This document shows positions 48,561 through 57,289 of a DNA stretch of 64,000 bases, in pieces. The notes below the pieces were generated by a model. The model ran no database searches and had not been told where the DNA came from. It was given only the letters and a program-made list of their open reading frames with translations. Within the stretch, counting starts at the first letter, position 1, and each line of letters begins with the position of its first letter. Made by a program: the position numbers and the translations under genes. Origin of the DNA: DATFVB01 sp963714035 (GTDB lineage Bacteria; Acidobacteriota; Thermoanaerobaculia; UBA5066; DATFVB01); contig OY970224.1 in NCBI GenBank assembly GCA_963714035.1, forward strand, positions 682,001 to 746,000. Direction: 5' to 3'.

Positions 48561-49330
48561 TTGTGAACGCCCCGTTTCGCGGTTCGGACGAATTCGGCGA
48601 CGTACGCCGCGTCCGCGTCGCCCGGAAAGTCCTCCTCGATCCGCTCGAGCGCCTGCGAGGTGTTCCATCGGGGCGACGAGAGCCGGCGGAAGATCTCCCG
48701 GAGACGCTCCACGCGATCGTCCGGGAAGCCCTTTCGCTTCAGGCCGATCGTGTTGACGCCGTAGGTCTTCACGACGTCCGTTCCGACCGTCTTCACGAAC
48801 GGGAGGACGTCCTGCGAAGCGCGCGTCATCGCGCCGACGAACGCGTGCCGCCCGACGCGGGAGAACTGCTGCACGGCGCAGAACGCCTCCAGGATCGCGT
48901 CGTCCCCGATCTCGACGTGGCCGGCGAGGGCCGCGTAATTCGCGAAAATCGTGCGGGAACCGACCCGGCAGTCGTGCGCGATGTGGATGTAGGCCATCAG
49001 GTAGTTGTCGTCCCCGACGGAGGTGACGCCGCCGCCGCCGGCCGTGCCCCGGTGGACGGTCAGGAACTCCCGGAACACGTTGCGGGCGCCGACGCGGAGC
49101 TCCGTCCTCTCGTCCCGGTACTTCAGGTCCTGGGGCGCGAGACCGAGCGCGGCGTGCGGGAAGATCCGGTTGTCCTCGCCGAAGAACGCCGGCCCCTCGA
49201 GGACCGCATGCGCCCCGACGCGGCATCCGGAGGAGAGGACCACGCCGTCGCCGACGACCGCGTACGGGCCGATCTCGACGCCGTCGGCAAGCTCCGCCTT
49301 CGGCGAGACGATCGAGGTCGGATGGATCAT
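48557..49330 (-). CDS. lpxA: UDP-N-acetylglucosamine acyltransferase LpxA
   Basis: 257 residues. A left-handed beta-helix of hexapeptide repeats (IHPTSIVSPKAELADGVEIGPYAVV), catalytic histidine in YIHIAHDCRVG, and a helical C-terminal region (GLKRKGF, DDRVERLREIFRRL). First step of lipid A assembly. The ATG overlaps the fabZ stop (ATGA). Confidence 0.97.
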   Translation of the reverse strand: MIHPTSIVSPKAELADGVEIGPYAVVGDGVVLSSGCRVGAHAVLEGPAFFGEDNRIFPHAALGLAPQDLKYRDERTELRVGARNVFREFLTVHRGTAGGGGVTSVGDDNYLMAYIHIAHDCRVGSRTIFANYAALAGHVEIGDDAILEAFCAVQQFSRVGRHAFVGAMTRASQDVLPFVKTVGTDVVKTYGVNTIGLKRKGFPDDRVERLREIFRRLSSPRWNTSQALERIEEDFPGDADAAYVAEFVRTAKRGVHK

Positions 49331-49773
49331 GCCTTCGGCGACTCGACGATCGAGGAAAGGATGATCGCTTCGGCGCAGAGCTTGCCGTCCACGAGCGCGC
49401 GCCCGCGCGCCTTGCAGAGGCGGAGCTTCGCCGCGAGGATCTCGACTTCGAGCCGGAGCTGGTCTCCCGGAATTACCGGCCGCCGGAACTTGCAGGCGTC
49501 GATCCCGGTGAAGAACGGGACCTTGTTCGCGCGGTCCTCGACGGAGGCGAGGAGGCACACACCCGCGGTCTGGGCCATCGCCTCGACGACGAGGACGCCC
49601 GGCATCACGGGGTTGCCGGGGAAGTGGCCCTGGAAGAACTCTTCGTTGAAAGAGACGTTCTTCAGGCCCACCGCCCGCTTTCCCGGCTCCATCTCCAGTA
49701 TCCGGTCGACGAGGACGAACGGATACCGGTGCGGGATGATCCGAAGGATGTCGTGAATCGACAGCTCCATCAC
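49327..49773 (-). CDS. fabZ: 3-hydroxyacyl-ACP dehydratase FabZ
   Basis: 147 or 148 residues depending on GTG 49773 or ATG 49770. Hot-dog fold with IIPHRYPFVLVDRI (catalytic histidine) and GHFPGNPVMPGVLVVEAMAQ (catalytic glutamate). It dehydrates 3-hydroxyacyl-ACP and so competes with LpxA/LpxD for the same acyl donors, which explains its usual place between them. Confidence 0.97.
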   Translation of the reverse strand: MMELSIHDILRIIPHRYPFVLVDRILEMEPGKRAVGLKNVSFNEEFFQGHFPGNPVMPGVLVVEAMAQTAGVCLLASVEDRANKVPFFTGIDACKFRRPVIPGDQLRLEVEILAAKLRLCKARGRALVDGKLCAEAIILSSIVESPKA

Positions 49774-50789
49774 TCCTCCTTGGCCTTCCGCGCCTCGAGA
49801 GCGCGCACTCGATCGAACAGTTCCGGCAGCCGGTCGGCCGCCGCTTCGCGGCGAAGAAAGTCGGCGTGCGGCTCCGCGGGCATCCCGGAGACGACCGCGC
49901 CCGGCTCCACGTCGCGCATCACGCCACCCTGCCCCGTGACGGTCGCCCGGTCCCCGACGACCATCCGATCGCCGATTCCGGCCTGGCCGGCGAGGGTCAC
50001 CCCGCGGCCGATCCGGGCCGACCCGGCGATCCCCACCTGTCCGCAGACGATCGAATGCTCTCCGATGACGACGTTATGGCCGATCTGGACCAGATTGTCG
50101 ACCTTGGTGCCGCGCCCGATGCGGGTTTCGGTCAGGGCCGCGCGGTCGATGCACGCGTTCGCGCCGACGTCGACGTCGTCCTCGAGGACCACGATTCCGA
50201 TCTGCGGGATCCGTCGATGGGCGTCGCCGTCCCAGACGTAGCCGAACCCCTCTCCCCCGATCACCGCGCCCGCGAGAATGCGGCAGCGCGACCCCACCCG
50301 GCAGCCCGAGGCGACGACCGCCCCGACGCCGAGCCGGACGTCGTCGCCGAGCTCCGCTCCCGCGCCGACGAACGCGTTCGCCTCGAGCGCGCAGCGGTCG
50401 CCGATCACCGCGCCGCGCTCGACGACGGCGCCGGGACCGATCGACGCGCCGGCGCCGATCCTCGCCTCCGGCGAGACGACCGCCGTCGCCGCGCGGCCGG
50501 GCTCGGGCGGGACCTCGGGGTGGAGATGCGCGAGCGCGGCGGCGAAGGCCGCGGTCGGGTTCGGGTGGATCAACGCCGGCCGGCCTGCGGCGAGATCGGC
50601 GGCGGTGACGATGAGCGCGCCGGCGCGGCTCGCTCGAGCCGCGGCCGCGTTCCGCGCCCCGGCGACGAAGCTCATCTCTTCCGGGCCGGCCTCGGCGAGC
50701 GGGGCGAATCCCCGGAAGACGAGCTCACCGGGGCCGGCCAGGGTCGCGCCCGTGACCCCGGCGATCTCGGCGAGGGAAAACGGCTTCAC
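49770..50789 (-). CDS. lpxD: UDP-3-O-acylglucosamine N-acyltransferase LpxD
   Basis: About 339 residues from GTG 50789 (VKPFSLAEIAGVTGATLAG), 4 nt past the ompH stop. N-terminal uridine-binding domain, then about ten hexapeptide turns, with NLVQIGHNVVIGEH supplying the catalytic histidine, and a C-terminal helix ending ALEARKAKEE. Third step of lipid A synthesis. An ATT upstream in frame would overlap the ompH stop but is a poor start. Confidence 0.96.
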   Translation of the reverse strand: MKPFSLAEIAGVTGATLAGPGELVFRGFAPLAEAGPEEMSFVAGARNAAAARASRAGALIVTAADLAAGRPALIHPNPTAAFAAALAHLHPEVPPEPGRAATAVVSPEARIGAGASIGPGAVVERGAVIGDRCALEANAFVGAGAELGDDVRLGVGAVVASGCRVGSRCRILAGAVIGGEGFGYVWDGDAHRRIPQIGIVVLEDDVDVGANACIDRAALTETRIGRGTKVDNLVQIGHNVVIGEHSIVCGQVGIAGSARIGRGVTLAGQAGIGDRMVVGDRATVTGQGGVMRDVEPGAVVSGMPAEPHADFLRREAAADRLPELFDRVRALEARKAKEE

Positions 50790-50793
50790 CGAA

Positions 50794-51417
50794 TCAATGG
50801 CTGGCGCCGGGCGGCGGAGGCGGCGTTTTCGCGCCCGTCTTCGGCGGCGCGGCCGGCTTCGCGGCGGTCGGCGCTTTCGCGGGCTCCTTCGCCGGAGGGG
50901 CGGTGACCTGGGTATTGAACCGGCGCAGCACGTCGTCGGTGATGTCCACGGCATCGTCGGCGTAGACGAGCATGCCGGGGGCGTACTTGTTGAAGATCAG
51001 CGTGTAGCCCTTTTCCTTCCCGACCTGGTTGATGACGGGGAGCACGCGCTTCTCGAGCTCCGAGAGCTCCCGCTGCTGCGCTTCCTGGACTTCGCGCTGC
51101 GCGTCGTCCTGGAACCGCTTGTAGGAGATTCCCTTCTCCTGGTATTCCTTGTTGAGCTGTTCCCTCTTCTCGTCGGTCATCGAGGGACCCTGGTCCGTGA
51201 GGCGCTGCTGGAGGCCCTGGAGCTCCTTCTGGAGCTTGTCGGCGTCCACCTGCTTGGCGTCGATGATCTTCTTGACCCGGCCCTGGGCTTCCTTGCCCGC
51301 GGCCGACTCCACGACGAGCTTCTGCACGTCGATGACGCCGATTTTCGGAACCGGCGTCTGCGCCGCGGCCGGAAGCGCCAGAGCGCCGGCCGCCGTGACG
51401 ATTGCCCAGAACTTCAT
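50794..51417 (-). CDS. OmpH/Skp-family periplasmic chaperone
   Basis: 207 residues with a signal peptide (MKFWAIVTAAGALALPAAAQ). The Skp pattern KIGVIDVQKLVVESAAGKEA is followed by long coiled-coil arms (about 40-125), the return VLPVINQVGKEKGYTLIFNKYA, and a lysine/alanine/proline-rich tail ending in a five-proline run. It shields unfolded outer-membrane proteins on their way to BamA. AAGGAG precedes the ATG. The proline tail is an extra not found in Skp of enterics. Confidence 0.93.
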   Translation of the reverse strand: MKFWAIVTAAGALALPAAAQTPVPKIGVIDVQKLVVESAAGKEAQGRVKKIIDAKQVDADKLQKELQGLQQRLTDQGPSMTDEKREQLNKEYQEKGISYKRFQDDAQREVQEAQQRELSELEKRVLPVINQVGKEKGYTLIFNKYAPGMLVYADDAVDITDDVLRRFNTQVTAPPAKEPAKAPTAAKPAAPPKTGAKTPPPPPGASH

Positions 51418-51470
51418 GCCTTCTCCTTGCTGCGGCGCGACACGCGCGCGCCTGCGGATGAACGGTCCAA

Positions 51471-51488
51471 CTCCCGCAAAAGCGGGAG
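51471..51488 (-). terminator. Hairpin between bamA and ompH
   Basis: Minus-strand CTCCCGC, TTTT loop, GCGGGAG, immediately after the bamA stop and followed by TTGG. A short 7-bp stem without a real U tract, so more likely an attenuator or RNA-stability element than a full stop. Confidence 0.45.
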
Positions 51489-51492
51489 GATA

Positions 51493-54147
51493 TCAGAAGG
51501 TCGTGCCGACCGAGAAGTCAAATCCGCTGTGCTTTTCCTTGAGCCGGGAAATCGGGAAATTGTACTGGTCGAGCGGCTGGATCGTGTGCAGATTCCAGGA
51601 ATAAATGAAGCGCAGCGGCGCCTGGAAGATCGGGAGGACGAGGCGCATCTCGAGCCCGACCGAGCTCCGGACGTCGGCGAGCGAGAACTGCTCGTGCTCG
51701 ATGTAGGCGTTGCCCGCGTCGAAGAAGCTCAGGAGCTTCACGGGGCCGAGCCTCGCGAAGATGTACTCGATGTTGATCACCGCATACTTGTCGCCGCCGA
51801 GGATGCGGCCTTCCGCGTCGACGAAGACGTGATGGCTGCTGTCGAGCGGAACGATCGACCCGATCGGGAACCCGCGGACGTTCTGTTCGCCGCCGAGAGA
51901 GAACCGCTCGAAGATGGGGAGCTCCTGCCCGGCGATCGGAACCGCCCAGGCCCCCTCGAGGTGCACGCCGAAGTACTTGTTGTGGAGGAAGGGGATGTAC
52001 GCGGTCAGGCCCGCGCTCGGCTTGACGAAGTAGTTCGAGCCGCCCAGCCCGGCGTACTCGACCGCGGCGTAGAAGCGATGCCCGTGAGACGGATCGATCG
52101 GGTCGTCTGTCGAATCGAACCGGTAACTGGGCGTGATGTACGACGTCGTCCCCTCGACGAGCGAGTTCGAAAGGGGCGGGATGGGGGCGCCGGGCGGCAC
52201 GGGGGCGGGCTGCACCGGATACCGCGAGTGGATGGCTTCGAGGCCGTACGTCACCGAGTACGAGTCGAAGATCCCGATCGAGCGGCCGTAGAAGATCGAG
52301 AAGCCCTTCCGGCGGTCGTCGATGTCGAGGTAGGTCGACTGCCGGCTGTAGACCTGCCCGCCGACGGTCTGATCCTTGTCGTGGAACCAGGGAATGGTGT
52401 AACCGACGTCGTAGAGCTTCGTCACCTTCCCGAGCTGCACGGACGCGGAAATGATCTCGCCGCGCCCGAGGAAGTTCCGCGTCGAGAACGAGAACTGGCC
52501 GAAGAACCCGTCGAATCCCGAGTATCCGGCGCCGAAATTCAGCTCGTTGCGCGAGGTCTCCTCCCCTTTCACGTTGACGTCGACGGTCTTCTTCGTGTTG
52601 TCGGGCAGGAAGGCCGGGTCCTCGCCGAGCTTGAAATATCCGAGCTGCGAGATCTTGACGACGCTCTTCTTGAAGGCGTCCATGTCGAGGACCTGGCCCT
52701 CGTCGATCGCGACCTGCCGGCGGAGCACCTTGTCGCGCGTGCCGGTGTTGCCGGTGAACTCCAGCCGGCCGAGGTGGAACGGGTCTCCCTCGTACATGCG
52801 AATGACGACGTCGACCCGGCGGTCCTTCGTCTGCGACTGATACTGCGGCTCGCCGTACCAGTAGATGTATCCCTTCTGCTTGTATTTCGATTCGATCGTC
52901 GAGAGCGCCTCCGTCAGGCGCGCGCGCGACAGGATCGACCCCGGGTGGCAGTAGCGGAACTCGTGCAGGAGCTCGACCTTCGGGAACACCTTCGGCTCGC
53001 CCTCTTCGAGCGCCACGTCGATCTTCCCGAAGTAGAACTTCTCCCCTTCGACGAGCGGAATCGTGATCCGGATCCGCTTGTGGGCCTTCTTCGGGTTCTT
53101 CTCGGCCGGGTTGGTCGCGAAGATCTCGAGCTTCGGCTCCTTGACGACGATGTCCTTGTACCCCGCGTCCTGGTAGAGGTGCTTGATCGACTCGATGTCC
53201 TCGTCGAAGCTCGCCTGGTTGTACACGGTCTTGTCCGAAATCAGCCTCCAGAAGGTATTGACCTTCGTCTTCTTCATCGCGAGGCGGATGTGGTCCTCCG
53301 AAAAGACGTGGTTGCCGGTGAAGTGGATCGACGCGATCTTGATCTTCTCGCCTTCGTCGATCACGAACGTGAGCTTCTGGTCCGTCGGGCTCTTCCCCTC
53401 GACCTTCCAGTCGACCGAGACGCTCCGGAAGCCGTTCTCCTCGTAGGCGTCGCGGATGGCCTGCGCGACCGAGGCGACGTCCTTCATCGAGAGCGGCGCG
53501 CCGGTCTTGATGGAGGCCTTCTCCTGCGTCATCTTGTCCTTCAGCTGGGACACCGAGAGCTTCTTGTTCCCCGTGTAGTCGACCGACGTGACCGTCGGCC
53601 GGTCGGTGACGGTCACGAAGAGCGTGATTCCCTCCGGGGTCGTGTCCGCCTCGATCCGGATGTCGTCGAAGAGCGCCGAGCTCCAGAGGTTCTCGAAGTT
53701 CTTCCGGATCTTCGCCGGGTCGTAGGGCTCTCCGACGTGGACGCCGAGATAGTAGAGGACCGTGTCGGGGGAAACTCCCGTCGCGCCGAGCACGCGAACG
53801 CCGACGATCTTCGGCGCGTTCGACGGCACGGCCGGAGAGGGCGGAGCCGGAGCCGGGGCGGGCTTTTCCGCCGCGGCCGGGGCCGGCGGGGCGGACGCCG
53901 CGGTGTCAGGCGCCGATGCGGGAGCAGGCGCCGCGCCGCCAGGCGACGGCGCAGAGGAAGGCGCCGCGCCGCCAGGCGACGGTGCAGAAGAACCCGCCGC
54001 GCCGCCAGGCGACGGCGCCCCGGACGCGGGAGCGGACTCAGCCGCGGGCGCGGGTCCGGGAGGGGGCGGCGGGGCGGTCTGGCCGCTCGCCGCGGCTCCA
54101 CACAGACACAGCACACCCGTCGCGGCGATCTCGACCAGCCGCTTCAA
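51493..54147 (-). CDS. bamA: Outer-membrane assembly factor BamA
   Basis: 884 residues, longer than most. A signal peptide is followed by an 80-residue alanine/proline/glycine-rich extension with three 11-residue repeats (APSPGGAA type). Five POTRA domains then run from about 110 to 510 (IVGVRVLGATGVSPDTVLYYL; SVDYTGNKKLSVSQLKDKM and so on). The C-terminal barrel ends in phenylalanine (..FSVGTTF), with the barrel signature VRGFPIGSI near 750. It inserts beta-barrel proteins in the outer membrane. TTG 54147, 3 nt after the clpC stop. Confidence 0.95.
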   Translation of the reverse strand: MKRLVEIAATGVLCLCGAAASGQTAPPPPPGPAPAAESAPASGAPSPGGAAGSSAPSPGGAAPSSAPSPGGAAPAPASAPDTAASAPPAPAAAEKPAPAPAPPSPAVPSNAPKIVGVRVLGATGVSPDTVLYYLGVHVGEPYDPAKIRKNFENLWSSALFDDIRIEADTTPEGITLFVTVTDRPTVTSVDYTGNKKLSVSQLKDKMTQEKASIKTGAPLSMKDVASVAQAIRDAYEENGFRSVSVDWKVEGKSPTDQKLTFVIDEGEKIKIASIHFTGNHVFSEDHIRLAMKKTKVNTFWRLISDKTVYNQASFDEDIESIKHLYQDAGYKDIVVKEPKLEIFATNPAEKNPKKAHKRIRITIPLVEGEKFYFGKIDVALEEGEPKVFPKVELLHEFRYCHPGSILSRARLTEALSTIESKYKQKGYIYWYGEPQYQSQTKDRRVDVVIRMYEGDPFHLGRLEFTGNTGTRDKVLRRQVAIDEGQVLDMDAFKKSVVKISQLGYFKLGEDPAFLPDNTKKTVDVNVKGEETSRNELNFGAGYSGFDGFFGQFSFSTRNFLGRGEIISASVQLGKVTKLYDVGYTIPWFHDKDQTVGGQVYSRQSTYLDIDDRRKGFSIFYGRSIGIFDSYSVTYGLEAIHSRYPVQPAPVPPGAPIPPLSNSLVEGTTSYITPSYRFDSTDDPIDPSHGHRFYAAVEYAGLGGSNYFVKPSAGLTAYIPFLHNKYFGVHLEGAWAVPIAGQELPIFERFSLGGEQNVRGFPIGSIVPLDSSHHVFVDAEGRILGGDKYAVINIEYIFARLGPVKLLSFFDAGNAYIEHEQFSLADVRSSVGLEMRLVLPIFQAPLRFIYSWNLHTIQPLDQYNFPISRLKEKHSGFDFSVGTTF
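53928..54026 (-). repeat. Three 33-bp in-frame repeats in the bamA linker
   Basis: Anchors GCCAGGCGACGG begin at 53938, 53971 and 54004, 33 bp apart. They encode APSPGGAA-type 11-residue units just after the signal peptide. The array length is a multiple of three, so copy-number change would alter linker length without breaking BamA. Confidence 0.9.
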
Positions 54148-54150
54148 CGA

Positions 54151-56583
54151 TCAGTCTACCTGGCTCACGGTCTCTTTGTCGCGCGCCGCGACCGAGAGCT
54201 CGTCACCCTCCACGCTGACGGTGAAGCTCGAGATCTTCTCTTCCCGATCCACGATCAGCGATTCGGAAATCCGGTCCTCGACGTACTTCTGGATCGCCCG
54301 GCGAAGCGGGCGCGCCCCCATGTGCGGGTCTTCTCCCGCGCGGGCGAGCAGCCATTCGACCGCTCCGGCGTCGATTTCCACGGTGACGTTCTTGTACCGG
54401 AGCGCCTCGTTGACGTCGTCGATGAGCAGGCGGCAGACGCGCTGGAGCTCCTCGTGGGAGAGCGGATGGAAGACGATCACGTCGTCGATCCGGTTGATGA
54501 ATTCGGGAGAGAAGTCGCGGCGCAGCTCCTTCAGGACGAGGTCCTCGATTTCCCGGTGCGTCCGCGGCTCCTTCGCGTCGCCGAACCCCATCCGCGTCTG
54601 GTTGACGAGGTGCCGCGTGCCGATGTTCGACGTCATGATGATCAGGGTGTTCTTGAAGTCGACGACGTTGCCGTAGGCGTCCGTGAGGATCCCGTCCTCG
54701 AGGATCTGGAGGAGCAGGTTCGCGATGTCCGGATGCGCCTTCTCGATTTCGTCGAGGAGGATCACGCTGTAGGGATTGCGCCGGATCTTCTCGGTGAGCT
54801 GTCCGCCCTCCTCGTGGCCGACGTAGCCGGGGGGCGAACCGATGAGCTTCGAGACGGCGTGCTTCTCCATGAACTCCGACATGTCGAATCGGACGAGCGC
54901 CTTCTGGTTCTCGAACAGGAACTCGGCCAGACGGCGGGCGACCTCCGTCTTTCCGACGCCCGACGGGCCGAGGAAGATGAACGAGCCCATCGGCCGGTTC
55001 GGGTTGTTGACGCCGAGGCGCGAGCGCCGGATCGCCTTCGCGATCGCGGTGACCGCCGGCTCCTGCCCGACGATTCGCTTCTTGAGCGCGTCTTCCATGT
55101 GGAGGAGCTTCTCCGCCTCCTCCATCTGGAGCGACGAGACCGGAATGCCCGTCCACGACGAGATGATCTCTTCGATGTCGCGCCGGGTGACTTCCTGGGA
55201 GGCGTCGGGGCGCTCGGAGGAGGCGGCCTTCACCCGCTCGATCTCTTCCTTGAGCTCGATCTCGCGCTCGCGCAGGAAGACCGCCTTCTCGAAATCCTTG
55301 TCCGAGATCGCTTTCTTCATCTCCTTGACGATCTGTTTGATCTCGGTCTCGAGCTTCCGGAGGTTCTGGGTGTCCGCGACCCGCTTCAACTTCACCTTTG
55401 CGCCCGCCTCGTCGAGAAGGTCGAGCGCCTTGTCGGGGAAGAACCGGTCGGTGATGTAGCGGTTCGACTGGTACACCGCGGTCTTGATCGCCTCCGAGGA
55501 ATAGCGCACCTTGTGGAACTGCTCGTAACGTTCCTTGACACCCTCGAGGATCTCGAACGTCTCGGTCTCGGTCGGCGGCGCGACGGTGACCGCCTGGAAG
55601 CGGCGCAGCAGCGACCGGTCCTTTTCGATGTACTTCCGGTATTCGCGCATGGTCGTCGCGCCGATGCAGGAGATCTCTCCCCGGGAGAGCGCGGGCTTCA
55701 GGATGTTCGCGGCGTCGAGCGAGCCCTCGGCGGATCCCGCGCCGATGAGCGAGTGGATCTCGTCGATGAAGATCATGATGTCGTTGTTCTCGCGGAGTTC
55801 CTTCAGGATTCCCTTCAGGCGCTCCTCGAACTGGCCGCGATATTTCGTCCCGGCGACGATGAGCGAGAGGTCGAGCGCGAGGATCTTCTTCGTCGAGAGG
55901 AACAGCGGCACCGCGCCCTCGACGATCCGCGTCGCGAGTCCCTCGACGATCGCCGTCTTGCCCACGCCCGGCTCGCCGAGGAGGATCGGATTGTTCTTCG
56001 TGCGACGCGAGAGGATCTGGATGATCCGCTCGACTTCCTTGTCGCGGCCGATCAGCGGGTCGAAGGTGCCGCCGTTCGCCGCCGCGGTGAGGTCGCGGCT
56101 GTACTCGGCGAGGAACGGGAGCTCCTTCTTCTGTTTCGAGGCCTCGCGCTCCTTGATGAGGGAAATCGTTTCCTCGCGGACGCCGTACAGGTTGAATCCG
56201 CGCGCCGTGAGGAGGCGGCCCGCCACGGAGCCGTCCACGCGGAGGATCCCGACGAGCAGGTGCTCGGTCCCGACGTAGGGATGCACCATCGACTCCGCCT
56301 CGTGGCTCGCGTACGCCAGGATCTTCTTCGATTCTTCCGACAGGGGGAGCTCGGCGGTCGACGAGATCCGCTCGACGAAAATCCGGTCTCCCTCGATTTC
56401 CCGCCGGATCTCCTCGGGCTTGACGTTGAAGCGCGAGAAGATCTCCTTGATGACGTCCTCCCCTTCGCGGAGGATGCCGAGGAGGATGTGCTCCGACTCG
56501 ATGACCTTGGAACCGAGCTTCGACGCCTCGTAGCGGGCGAAGAAGAGGGCGCGCCTCGCCTTCTCGTTGTATTTCTCAAACAT
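54151..56583 (-). CDS. clpC: ClpC-type AAA+ unfoldase
   Basis: 810 residues. A Clp N-domain double repeat (MFEKYNEKARRALFFAR; ESEHILLGILRE; VGTEHLLVGILR), AAA1 with GEPGVGKTAIVEGLA, a UVR-type coiled middle (KDFEKAVFLREREIELKEEIERV), and AAA2 with GPSGVGKTEVARRLAEFLFE, TSNIGTRHL and a C-terminal D2-small domain. It unfolds proteins for ClpP. The ATG at 56583 lies 8 nt inside the end of lolD. Its place inside an envelope operon, between lolD and bamA, is unusual to my knowledge. Confidence 0.96.
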   Translation of the reverse strand: MFEKYNEKARRALFFARYEASKLGSKVIESEHILLGILREGEDVIKEIFSRFNVKPEEIRREIEGDRIFVERISSTAELPLSEESKKILAYASHEAESMVHPYVGTEHLLVGILRVDGSVAGRLLTARGFNLYGVREETISLIKEREASKQKKELPFLAEYSRDLTAAANGGTFDPLIGRDKEVERIIQILSRRTKNNPILLGEPGVGKTAIVEGLATRIVEGAVPLFLSTKKILALDLSLIVAGTKYRGQFEERLKGILKELRENNDIMIFIDEIHSLIGAGSAEGSLDAANILKPALSRGEISCIGATTMREYRKYIEKDRSLLRRFQAVTVAPPTETETFEILEGVKERYEQFHKVRYSSEAIKTAVYQSNRYITDRFFPDKALDLLDEAGAKVKLKRVADTQNLRKLETEIKQIVKEMKKAISDKDFEKAVFLREREIELKEEIERVKAASSERPDASQEVTRRDIEEIISSWTGIPVSSLQMEEAEKLLHMEDALKKRIVGQEPAVTAIAKAIRRSRLGVNNPNRPMGSFIFLGPSGVGKTEVARRLAEFLFENQKALVRFDMSEFMEKHAVSKLIGSPPGYVGHEEGGQLTEKIRRNPYSVILLDEIEKAHPDIANLLLQILEDGILTDAYGNVVDFKNTLIIMTSNIGTRHLVNQTRMGFGDAKEPRTHREIEDLVLKELRRDFSPEFINRIDDVIVFHPLSHEELQRVCRLLIDDVNEALRYKNVTVEIDAGAVEWLLARAGEDPHMGARPLRRAIQKYVEDRISESLIVDREEKISSFTVSVEGDELSVAARDKETVSQVD

Positions 56584-57289
56584 CCGGGCTTCCGGTGAGG
56601 CGGGGGGCGCTTCCCTGGCCGATTCCCTGTGTGGACATCGAGAAAATTTTATCACAGCGGGACGCGAGATCCGGGTCGTGGGTGACGAGAATCACGCTCC
56701 CGCCGCTCTCCTGTTGCACGTCGCGAAGCAGCAGGAAAACGCGCTCCGCGTTCGCCCGGTCGAGATTGCCGGTCGGCTCGTCCGCGAGGATCACCTTCGG
56801 GCTCCGCGCGATCGCCCGTCCCACCGCGGCGCGCTGCAGCTCGCCTCCCGACATCTCGGCGGGAAAGTGGTCCGCGCGCCCGGCGAGACCGACGCGCTCG
56901 AGGATCTCCGCCGCCCGCCGCCGCGCCTCGCGCGGGGGGACCGCCGCGATCCGGAGCGGCAGCGCGACGTTCTCGGCGGCGGAGAACTCCGGCAGGAGAT
57001 GGTGGAACTGGAAGACGAACCCGATCCGTTCGTTGCGGAGCCTCGCCCGCTCCGCGCCATCGAGAGAGGACATCCGCACGCCATCGATCTCCACGAACCC
57101 GGAATCGGGAGAATCGATTCCCGCGAGAAGGTGGAGGAGGGTCGATTTCCCGCACCCGGAAGGTCCGACGACGGCGACGAACTCTCCGGCGGAGACTTCC
57201 AGCGAGAGGTTTTCGAAGACGCGCACCGCCGCGGTTCCGCTTCCGTAGACCTTCGTCAGCCCCTCGGCGCGGACGATCGGGAGGCTCAT
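56576..57289 (-). CDS. lolD: Lipoprotein-release ABC transporter ATPase LolD
   Basis: 237 residues. Walker A GPSGCGKST, Q-loop FVFQFHHLLPEFSAAENV (LolD-like LLPEF), signature MSGGELQRAAVGRA and Walker B VILADEPTGNLD. It powers release of lipoproteins from the inner membrane with LolC/E. The ATG overlaps the lolC/E stop (ATGA). Confidence 0.95.
   Translation of the reverse strand: MSLPIVRAEGLTKVYGSGTAAVRVFENLSLEVSAGEFVAVVGPSGCGKSTLLHLLAGIDSPDSGFVEIDGVRMSSLDGAERARLRNERIGFVFQFHHLLPEFSAAENVALPLRIAAVPPREARRRAAEILERVGLAGRADHFPAEMSGGELQRAAVGRAIARSPKVILADEPTGNLDRANAERVFLLLRDVQQESGGSVILVTHDPDLASRCDKIFSMSTQGIGQGSAPRLTGSPDV

Noticed and set aside
50278..56598. A 2100-codon plus-strand open frame
   Set aside because: It lies antisense to lpxD, ompH, bamA and clpC, is made of low-complexity Arg/Asp/Glu/Leu sequence and is a GC-bias shadow. 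The same applies to the minus-strand frame at 1917-5000 opposite the GWxTD gene.
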